This document shows positions 15,770-21,103 of a DNA stretch of 21,103 nt, piece by piece. The notes beneath the pieces were generated by a model. That model was given only the letters and a program-made list of their open reading frames with translations, searched no databases and had not been told where the DNA came from. Position 1 is the stretch's first letter, and each line of letters begins with the position of its first letter. A program made the position numbers and the translations under genes. Source of the DNA: Pseudomonadota bacterium (GTDB taxonomy: Bacteria; Pseudomonadota; Gammaproteobacteria; Pseudomonadales; Azotimanducaceae). The stretch lies in the NCBI GenBank assembly GCA_027622495.1, contig JAQBYL010000014.1, positions 1-21,103 on the forward strand. Direction: 5' to 3'.

Positions 15770-15821
15770 CCACTGGATGTAGTGGATGTGACGTGGTTAA
15801 CACATCTGACGCACGTCTTTT
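15770..15821 (+). terminator. Interleaved inverted repeats after aceE, possible weak terminator
   Basis: Three short perfect inverted repeats share bases: CCACT/AGTGG (15770-15774 with 15781-15785), GATGTG/CACATC (15785-15790 with 15801-15806) and GACGTG/CACGTC (15790-15795 with 15812-15817). The last is followed directly by TTTT (15818-15821), as in an intrinsic terminator, but its 16-nt loop is long and the stem only 6 bp. The middle and last hairpins share a base and partly exclude each other. An operator for the next gene is the alternative reading. Confidence 0.35.
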
Positions 15822-15856
15822 AGAACAATGGTCAGGCTAAGTGTTAAGCGAAAGTC

Positions 15857-16525
15857 ATGGATGCTCGTTTTACCCAGTTTGAGATACTGACCGCGCTCGG
15901 TGCGCTGGTGGTGTGCCTGTTGTTTTTAAGTATCGCCCTTGAAGCTTCCGACATCGAAGATGATGTCGGTGCGCGCGTACGCCAGGCGATTGGTGAACAG
16001 GATCTGTTTTGGGTCAGCGTTGAACCGAACGGTCAGAGCGTTGTGCTGACCGGGGCAGCACCGAATGCCCGGGCACGCGACAAGGCGCAAACCGTCGCCG
16101 CTGCAACAGGCGGTGTCACGGATGTTGAGAATGACATTCAGATTGTTGGCCAGGCCGGTACCTGCCAGCAGAACTTCGATCGATATCTGGCCGACGAGAA
16201 AGTCACGTTTAAAACCGGGCGTGCTGACCTTGCCGAATCGAGTTATCCGTTGCTCGAGATGCTTGCGAGTATCGCCCGCAGTTGCCGGGCCACGTTGGAG
16301 ATTGCAGCCCACACTGATGGCCGCGGTGACGCAGCAATCAATCTCAAACTCAGTCAACGAAGGGCGGATGCTGTGCGTAAATACCTGGTGGGCAGTGGTG
16401 TGGAAGCGCAACACCTTAAAGCGACAGGTTATGGTGAGAACCAACCGATCGCAGACAACAACAGCGAAGAAGGGCGAAGTGCCAACCGAAGGGTTGAGTT
16501 CCGCGTGATCGGAGAACAGGTGTGA
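15857..16525 (+). CDS. Membrane-anchored BON-OmpA domain protein
   Basis: A 222-residue envelope protein, probably inner-membrane anchored with its body in the periplasm. One N-terminal hydrophobic segment (about residues 9-29, ILTALGALVVCLLFLSIAL) lacks a proper lipobox before its Cys, so an uncleaved anchor is more likely than a lipoprotein. Residues ~37-97 look like a BON domain (VSVEPNGQSVVLTGAAPNA and GVTDVENDIQIVG). Residues ~105-220 form an OmpA/MotB-type peptidoglycan-binding domain: FKTGRADL, AAHTDGRGDAAINLKLSQRR with the conserved Asp and Arg, ATGYGENQPI and EGRSANRRVEFRV. The order resembles mycobacterial ArfA. The stop overlaps the next start (GTGA), which shows tight coupling with the coiled-coil protein. 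The ribosome-binding site is weak. Exact role is unknown; a link between the inner membrane and the cell wall is inferred. Confidence 0.85.
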   Translation: MDARFTQFEILTALGALVVCLLFLSIALEASDIEDDVGARVRQAIGEQDLFWVSVEPNGQSVVLTGAAPNARARDKAQTVAAATGGVTDVENDIQIVGQAGTCQQNFDRYLADEKVTFKTGRADLAESSYPLLEMLASIARSCRATLEIAAHTDGRGDAAINLKLSQRRADAVRKYLVGSGVEAQHLKATGYGENQPIADNNSEEGRSANRRVEFRVIGEQV

Positions 16526-17076
16526 TCTATCTCATCTTCAAGATGTTCATCTATCTGCTGATCAGTACCGGGGCGGGCTTTGCTGCAGGGTGGCTGCTTA
16601 ATCAGCTACGTGCAGACAAAGTCGTCATGAGTGCGGTAGAAGCCTCCAACAACAGCAAGACTGTGGTCCCGCAGCTGGAAAGCAGTATCAGGGCTCGTGA
16701 ACAGGAAATAGAAAGGCTGAAGGACAAGCTTACGAACGCTACACAAACGCTCACCCATACTGAGGCCGAATTCAAAGAAGCAAAAAGATCGGTTCGCGAC
16801 CAGGCCCGGGCAATCGAAACCCTGAAAGCTCAGGTTGCCCATCTGGAAGACCTGGCACATCGGGACGACGGGTTCGACGCATCTGATCCTGCGCTGCCTT
16901 CAGAAAACGAAACTTCTCAAGCGTTGACCCTGGTAAGCGCAGCCCTTGAGCAGGACCTTGCCGACGCTCGCGGTCGTATTGCGGAACTTGAAAAAGAGCG
17001 GGATCTACAGCACAACTCACTTAAGGTTCTGCACTCACAACTCGAACTGCGCCGAGGCGAAGCTGCCGCTGGTTAA
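16522..17076 (+). CDS. Membrane-anchored coiled-coil protein, unknown function
   Basis: A 184-residue protein that I cannot assign to a named family. Residues ~3-26 (YLIFKMFIYLLISTGAGFAA) form one transmembrane segment or anchor, ending in GWLLNQLR. Residues ~50-112 are a charged, heptad-like coiled coil (QLESSIRAREQEIERLKDKL, then IETLKAQVAHLEDLAH). An acidic, Ser/Pro-containing linker (about 113-132, DDGFDASDPALPSENE) breaks it, and a second coiled coil follows (ALEQDLADARGRIAELEKER). No enzymatic motif is seen. The GTG start overlaps the BON-OmpA stop by 4 nt (GTGA), so both proteins are probably made in fixed ratio and may act together. The stop overlaps the converging small gene by 4 nt. 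Confidence 0.8.
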   Translation: MIYLIFKMFIYLLISTGAGFAAGWLLNQLRADKVVMSAVEASNNSKTVVPQLESSIRAREQEIERLKDKLTNATQTLTHTEAEFKEAKRSVRDQARAIETLKAQVAHLEDLAHRDDGFDASDPALPSENETSQALTLVSAALEQDLADARGRIAELEKERDLQHNSLKVLHSQLELRRGEAAAG

Positions 17077-17285
17077 CGCAGCGCGCCTGTCGTTTGTGCG
17101 TCCGTGAGAATTTTGTCGAGAAGCATTGCTGCCACCGCTTCAGCACCATCGTTGCTCGTGAGCTCCTGACTGCGCGATCCCACGCCGGGGATCCGGGCGA
17201 TCAGCGTGCTTTCAGAGACTGAATAGATTCCTGAATAGCGTTTTCCGTTGAATTCCTTTGGAAGCTGGGTTGGTGCGATCGGCAT
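17073..17285 (-). CDS. 70-residue hypothetical protein
   Basis: A short protein of unknown function. Support for it being real is a strong ribosome-binding site on the minus strand: AAGGGGGA (17298-17291), 5 nt before ATG 17285. It also has a balanced, soluble composition and no plausible competing gene in the region. The N-terminal half contains FNGKRYSGIYSVSESTLIAR, which looks like short beta strands, and the C-terminal half contains DGAEAVAAMLLDKILTDA, likely one amphipathic helix. There is no signal peptide, membrane segment, Cys pair or known motif. It converges on the coiled-coil gene with a 4-nt overlap of the 3' ends. It lies 80 bp downstream of the MFS gene on the same strand and is separated from it by an inverted repeat, so it may have its own promoter. 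Confidence 0.65.
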   Translation of the reverse strand: MPIAPTQLPKEFNGKRYSGIYSVSESTLIARIPGVGSRSQELTSNDGAEAVAAMLLDKILTDAQTTGALR

Positions 17286-17300
17286 TTGAATCCCCCTTGT

Positions 17301-17325
17301 TCAAGCTTTTAGTTTACAAGCTTGA
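17301..17325. repeat. Perfect 8-bp inverted repeat between the MFS gene and the 70-residue gene
   Basis: TCAAGCTT (17301-17308) and AAGCTTGA (17318-17325) are exact reverse complements around a 9-nt A/T-rich spacer. The element lies just before the ribosome-binding site of the small minus-strand gene and after the MFS stop. It could be an operator for the small gene or a weak hairpin at the end of the MFS transcript. No clear T-run follows on the minus strand, so an intrinsic terminator is unlikely. Confidence 0.5.
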
Positions 17326-17365
17326 GATTATGAGTGTCTCGCACGAACAGGCGCGTTTTTGGCGC

Positions 17366-18610
17366 TCACTCCACCCGGGTCTCCAGGGCCTGTCCGTCCA
17401 GGCGGCGGATGTTCGGCCGTCGAAACCAGATCAGGATGATGAAGCTGAGATAGATCAGGTTACCCAGCAGCACGGCCATGCCGGCATCCAGCACTTCTGC
17501 CAGAGCGCCAATAAAGAGACCGCCGAGCGACATCAGAGAATAGCCGATGGTGTGGATGCCCATCACCCGACCGCGCAGCGCGTCAGGAACCGCAAGTTGC
17601 AGCACCGTCATCGAGGTAATCATGAAGACCGACGACATCAGCGACGCGATCAGGGTGATCGAAAGCCCTGCCACAAAGAGACCCGCATCAGCGGTCATGG
17701 CAAACGCGATCACGGCGATCGCGGTAGCGACAGCGGAACCGAGCATCAGCGTACCGAGACGTCGGTATTTGTTTATGCCGCCCACAAGCAGAGTGCCGAG
17801 AACCGACCCGATGCCGCCTGCGCTCAGCAGGTATCCGTAGCCGGTCTCCCCCACATTCATGAGATCGGCGAAGATCGGCATCACCTGGATATAGCTTGCC
17901 GAAAAAAACATGCCGACAAAGGTGAGGGCCAGCAGCCATTTAAAAAGCTCGCTGTGCAGGATAAAGCGCATGCCTTCTGTCAGCTGCTGCCATGGCGAGT
18001 GTTCGGTGGTGGCAGTCGGGGCCACTTCGAGGGTTGCCATGACCACGAACATTGCAAAGAAACCCGCTGCACCGATTGCAAACACTGCGGCGGTATCCCA
18101 AAGGGCGATGATGAGACCGCCAAACGCCGGGATCGCCATCCGCGTTGCCTGCCAGATGAACGAATTCAACGCCACAGCCGACAGAAATGCGCTGCGATCA
18201 ATGAGAGATGTGTAGATAGAAACCCGAACCGGCCAGTCGAGACCGTTGATCAACGAGATACATCCGGCAACCGCAAGGACATGCCACACGGCGACCAGGC
18301 CGGTGTAATCGAGACCGGCAAGAAGCAACAGCAAAGCGGTGATGGCAAGTGAGGTAAACATCATGATCCGGCGCTTGTCAAAACGATCGGCGACCACCCC
18401 GCCGATCAGGGTCATCATGATGTTGGGCAACGCCGCCGCCGCGCCGAGAAAGCCCAGGGTCAGCGCCGAACCGGACAGCTCAAATATCAGCCAACCCTGC
18501 CCCAGGGTGATCAGCTGGGTCGCGCCCACTGAGGCAAACGAGGCCAGCCAGTAGCGTCGATAGCGCGGGAAGCCGAGGGCCGGATATCGTTGTAGGATGG
18601 AGTTGCTCAT
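17366..18610 (-). CDS. Major facilitator superfamily transporter (EntS-like exporter group)
   Basis: A 414-residue inner-membrane transporter with about 12 predicted helices. The MFS signature between helices 2 and 3 is clear: GGVVADRFDKRR (about residues 70-81). A cytoplasmic loop rich in Thr/Glu/His (about 200-215, VAPTATTEHSPWQQL) divides the two six-helix halves. GRVMGIHTIGYSLMSLGGLF in the second half is typical of the MFS_3 / enterobactin-exporter-like group. Substrate is unknown and there are no siderophore genes near it. ATG 18610 is the start. It is divergent from the secreted phosphodiesterase gene with 71 bp between. The C-terminus is cytoplasmic and charged. Identification as MFS is firm; the subgroup is my impression from the sequence. 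Confidence 0.9.
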   Translation of the reverse strand: MSNSILQRYPALGFPRYRRYWLASFASVGATQLITLGQGWLIFELSGSALTLGFLGAAAALPNIMMTLIGGVVADRFDKRRIMMFTSLAITALLLLLAGLDYTGLVAVWHVLAVAGCISLINGLDWPVRVSIYTSLIDRSAFLSAVALNSFIWQATRMAIPAFGGLIIALWDTAAVFAIGAAGFFAMFVVMATLEVAPTATTEHSPWQQLTEGMRFILHSELFKWLLALTFVGMFFSASYIQVMPIFADLMNVGETGYGYLLSAGGIGSVLGTLLVGGINKYRRLGTLMLGSAVATAIAVIAFAMTADAGLFVAGLSITLIASLMSSVFMITSMTVLQLAVPDALRGRVMGIHTIGYSLMSLGGLFIGALAEVLDAGMAVLLGNLIYLSFIILIWFRRPNIRRLDGQALETRVE

Positions 18611-18681
18611 AGTGACGCGGGTCAGTATGCCTGGAACCGCTCACAGAGAAAGGCTTAAGCCAAGGCAATAAGGAACTACCC
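18611..18681. promoter_or_regulatory. Divergent region MFS / phosphodiesterase with a 10-bp palindrome
   Basis: These 71 bp contain GGCTTAAGCC (18652-18661), a perfect palindrome, 20 bp before the plus-strand ATG. TAAGGA (18669-18674), 7 nt before ATG 18682, is a good ribosome-binding site. The palindrome could be an operator controlling one or both genes; no convincing -35/-10 pair was found. Confidence 0.4.
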
Positions 18682-19935
18682 ATGACCGCAGCGGCCGTCA
18701 ACCACATCCATCGCTTTGAACGTTGCAGGTCGAGGCGATGGTGGTCAGGGCTGGCATTGGGTCTGCTGGTGTCGGCAGCGGCAGCGACCGCGACCGCTTC
18801 TGAGGATCCGATCGTTGTGGTGATATCCATGGACGGTGTGCGGCATGACTTTCCTGACCGCGCTGTGCTGCCAGGGCTTCGGCGTCTGGAGCAGCAGGGG
18901 ATGCGCGCCCGCCGCCTGACACCCGTGCGCCCTTCGCAGACCTTTCCTGGCCATGTGTCCATGGCGACCGGAACTTATCCGGATGTGCATGGCATTGTTG
19001 GTAATCACTTTCGCGATGCGCGCAAAGGCAGCTACGCCATGAGTTCCGATGCCAACTGGATCGAGGCCGAACCGTTGTGGATCGCCGCTGAGCGTCAGGG
19101 TGTCGCCGCTGCGACCTATTTCTGGGTCGGATCTGAGACCGACTGGAATGAGGCCGGGACGCGCTATCGAATTGCGCCTTTCGACAATGCTCGATCCACG
19201 GCGGTCAAAGTTGACCAGTTGCTGGCATGGCTTGACGAACCCGACCCACCCCGACTCATCATGACTTACTGGGCCGGGGTTGACTCGGTAGCGCACGACT
19301 CAGGACCAGAACATGAAGATGTACTCGAGCAGCTTGTTGATGAAGACCGCGAACTTCAGCGTCTACTGCAGGGGTTCGATGAACGGGATCTGTGGCCGCG
19401 TCTGACGTTGATCGTGGTGAGCGATCATGGCATGGCCGAGACCGGCGAAATAATCGATGCACAGGCAGCCCTTGAGGATGCCGGTATACCCGCCGTTATC
19501 AACGGCTACGCGTCGGCCCAGGTATACCTTAATAATCCGGAACATCTCGAATATGCCATCGCGGCGCTTAAAGCCTTGCCGCACACCACCGTCGTCAAGA
19601 CCAATGCCCTGCCCGGCGAGTGGCGCATGAACTTTCCCGGCCGGCTGGGTGATCTGATGATCATCACGCAACCGCCGTACATGTTTGCATCACTGAACAC
19701 CATCGAGCACTGGCTGTGGCGGCTTGCCTATCAGTTTGGCTGGCGCCGTGGTGGACACGGATACGACCCTGAACTTGATGAGATGGGCGGAATTTTTTAC
19801 GCCATCGGTCGAGGGGTACCAGGGGGCAGACGCTTAGGCGAGGTACACCAGATCGATGTTGCGCCAACGGTCAGTCGGTTGCTTGGGATCGACCCCCCTG
19901 CCGAGGCCGAAGGCCGTAGCGTTTTCATTCGTTGA
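18682..19935 (+). CDS. Exported nucleotide pyrophosphatase/phosphodiesterase (alkaline phosphatase superfamily)
   Basis: A 417-residue two-zinc hydrolase of the NPP (ENPP) type, which splits phosphodiester or pyrophosphate bonds, probably in the periplasm. The signal peptide has SRRWWSG (residues 17-23), a hydrophobic core and cleavage near ATATAS (about 35-40). The SRRxx pattern could be a Tat signal, but a Sec signal is equally possible. Metal and catalytic residues are visible: Asp51 in VVISMDGVRHDF, nucleophile Thr87 in PSQTFPGHVSMATGTYP, Asp201 and His205 in YWAGVDSVAHDSGP, Asp248-His249 in VVSDHGMAETG, and His359 in GGHGYDPE. The set is complete. VD replaces the usual PD before Asp201. 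Length is normal for bacterial NPPs. polB starts 7 nt after the stop. The substrate (nucleotides, lipid heads or other diesters) cannot be read from the sequence. Confidence 0.9.
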   Translation: MTAAAVNHIHRFERCRSRRWWSGLALGLLVSAAAATATASEDPIVVVISMDGVRHDFPDRAVLPGLRRLEQQGMRARRLTPVRPSQTFPGHVSMATGTYPDVHGIVGNHFRDARKGSYAMSSDANWIEAEPLWIAAERQGVAAATYFWVGSETDWNEAGTRYRIAPFDNARSTAVKVDQLLAWLDEPDPPRLIMTYWAGVDSVAHDSGPEHEDVLEQLVDEDRELQRLLQGFDERDLWPRLTLIVVSDHGMAETGEIIDAQAALEDAGIPAVINGYASAQVYLNNPEHLEYAIAALKALPHTTVVKTNALPGEWRMNFPGRLGDLMIITQPPYMFASLNTIEHWLWRLAYQFGWRRGGHGYDPELDEMGGIFYAIGRGVPGGRRLGEVHQIDVAPTVSRLLGIDPPAEAEGRSVFIR

Positions 19936-19942
19936 AGAGTGC

Positions 19943-21103
19943 ATGGCCGTGCCCACAGACAACGGTTTTATTCTGCAGGTGGCCTATCGGGTAGTTGATC
20001 AGCAGCCGGTTGTTCGGATCTACGGTCGGCTTGAAAACTCTGAGAGCTTTCTGATCCGTGATCGTCGCATGAGACCGTGTTTTTACATTCTCGAACGCGA
20101 TGAGGATCGTGCTGCCCGCCTTGGTGTGAAGAGTGTCGCAACACAGCGGCAGAACTTCAGCGGGGATGCGGTCCGACGGGTGGATGCGAGCGACCCAACC
20201 GATATCCCACGAGTTAGAGATCGATTGCAAGCAGATGGTGTTGTCACATTTGAAGCGGATGTTCGGTTTGCCGTCCGCTATCTGATCGACCGCAATGTCA
20301 AAGGGGGAGTCTGCATCAGCGGCAGGCGCATGGCAGCCCGCGGGGTGGACTGGATCTATGATGAACCCGATCTCACGCCAGCAAAGGTGAACCTGGCACC
20401 ACGGGTACTTTCCTTTGACATAGAAACCGATCGCCAGGCGCAACAGCTTCTGGCAATATCGATATACGGTCTCGGTAAGGATGAGGTCTACATAGTTGAT
20501 CCAGCTGGCCGCAACATGCCAGCCAACGCGATCAGCTTTGCTGATGAGCGGCAGGTCCTGGACCATTTTACCCGTCAGGTTCGTGCCCTCGATGTCGATG
20601 TGTTGACGGGTTGGAACGTGATCGACTTCGATCTTTCCGTCATGGTGCGGATTGCAGAGCGCCTCGGTTTTCGACTTGATCTCGGCCGCGAGAGTGCGCC
20701 GATTAAGATTCGCGAAGCTAAGGGTTATTTCGGCAGCGGCAGTGCAACCATTCCCGGTCGCCTGGTCCTGGATGGCATTGATCTGCTGCGGGGTGCATTC
20801 ATCCGCATGGATGAATATTCCCTCGACGCCGTGGCAAGGGTTGTGCTCGGCGAAGGTAAAGCGCTGCACGGTCAGGTCAATGACCGTGCAGACGAAATCA
20901 TGCACAACTACCTTAACGATCTGCAAGCGTTTGCTCTGTATGCGCGCACCGATTCGCGTCTGGCGCTTGAGATTGTGCAGAAACTGGATCTTATCAATCT
21001 TGCCGTAGCGAGAAGTCAGCTGACCGGCATGACACCCGATCGCGTTGCGGCGAGCATTGCATCATTCGACTTTCTGTATCTGTGTGAACTCTACAAACGC
21101 GGT
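19943..21103 (+). CDS. polB: DNA polymerase II (family B), N-terminal part (3' end outside window)
   Basis: An open frame of 387 codons from ATG 19943 runs without a stop to the right edge; it is the N-terminal and exonuclease part of a family B polymerase. The N-terminus GFILQVAYRVVDQQPVVRIYG matches Pol II. The proofreading site is intact: ExoI LSFDIETD (Asp159, Glu161, close to Asp155/Glu157 of E. coli Pol II), ExoII LTGWNVIDFDL (Asn225, Asp230) and ExoIII YARTDSRLALE (Tyr333, Asp337). Pol II acts in replication restart and translesion synthesis after DNA damage and is often SOS-controlled. No LexA-like CTGT-N8-ACAG box was noticed in the 7-nt gap to the upstream gene. It may therefore be read from the phosphodiesterase promoter. 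A long opposite-strand frame here is a shadow. Confidence 0.95.
   Translation, partial: MAVPTDNGFILQVAYRVVDQQPVVRIYGRLENSESFLIRDRRMRPCFYILERDEDRAARLGVKSVATQRQNFSGDAVRRVDASDPTDIPRVRDRLQADGVVTFEADVRFAVRYLIDRNVKGGVCISGRRMAARGVDWIYDEPDLTPAKVNLAPRVLSFDIETDRQAQQLLAISIYGLGKDEVYIVDPAGRNMPANAISFADERQVLDHFTRQVRALDVDVLTGWNVIDFDLSVMVRIAERLGFRLDLGRESAPIKIREAKGYFGSGSATIPGRLVLDGIDLLRGAFIRMDEYSLDAVARVVLGEGKALHGQVNDRADEIMHNYLNDLQAFALYARTDSRLALEIVQKLDLINLAVARSQLTGMTPDRVAASIASFDFLYLCELYKRG

Noticed and set aside
15876..15945. Lipoprotein signal on the BON-OmpA protein
   Set aside because: The Cys is preceded by LVV, not by Gly, Ala or Ser at the -1 position, and the hydrophobic stretch continues past it, so a membrane anchor fits better.
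17258..18352. 364-codon plus-strand frame opposite the MFS gene
   Set aside because: It is very rich in His, Gln, Arg, Asp and Lys with no domain or hydrophobic pattern, and lies antisense to a clear MFS transporter. It is a shadow of that gene's codon use.
19925..20926. 333-codon minus-strand frame at the right edge
   Set aside because: The opposite strand carries an open PolB frame with all three exonuclease motifs; the minus frame has no recognisable domain.
1..21103. Mobile elements, CRISPR arrays, tRNA or rRNA genes
   Set aside because: No transposase or integrase, no regularly spaced repeats and no tRNA-like cloverleaf were seen on reading both strands; the only tandem repeat is the two-copy element before aceE.

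Overview
The window looks like part of the chromosome of a free-living, aerobic gammaproteobacterium. This rests on protein character (aa3-type oxidase assembly factors, diheme cytochrome c4, homodimeric AceE, DNA polymerase II) and on gene order. The run homoserine kinase - DUF2782 - polA - engB - cytochrome c4 - dsbA - endonuclease/exonuclease/phosphatase protein is the one I remember from Pseudomonas. I cannot name the genus. Genes are dense, base composition looks even and moderately GC-rich, and I see no insertion sequence, prophage, CRISPR array, tRNA or rRNA gene.

Layout. (1) 1-4292, plus strand: the end of ctaA, then ctaB and a Sco-type copper chaperone (heme A synthesis and Cu-A assembly of cytochrome c oxidase), running directly into egtB and egtD (ergothioneine synthesis). 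Gaps are 7 and 3 nt and the last two junctions overlap, so this reads as one operon. (2) 7127-4295, minus strand: a three-gene operon of a DUF2782 periplasmic protein, thrB, and a large SAM methyltransferase with a methyltransferase regulatory domain. It converges on egtD with 2 nt between the stop codons. (3) 7156-12983: polA (plus), engB (minus), then cytochrome c4, dsbA and a Mg-dependent EEP-family protein (plus). (4) 13069-15765: aceE, the E1 subunit of pyruvate dehydrogenase, with no E2 or E3 gene beside it. (5) 15857-17076: a translationally coupled pair of membrane-anchored envelope proteins, one BON-OmpA and one coiled coil, followed tail to tail by a 70-residue unknown protein on the minus strand. 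(6) 17366-18610 minus: an MFS exporter-like protein, divergent from (7) 18682-19935 plus, a secreted nucleotide pyrophosphatase/phosphodiesterase, followed after 7 nt by (8) polB, cut by the window end.

Functionally the window mixes respiratory-chain maturation (heme A, Cu-A, c4, DsbA), redox protection (ergothioneine), central metabolism (AceE, ThrB), DNA replication and repair (PolA, PolB), ribosome assembly (EngB) and envelope structure. I found no clear case for a wholly new defence or mobile system. The better leads are the egtBD insertion in the oxidase-assembly operon, the PKMT-like methyltransferase operon, the BON-OmpA/coiled-coil pair, the orphan aceE with its duplicated ribosome-binding site, and the 70-residue protein.
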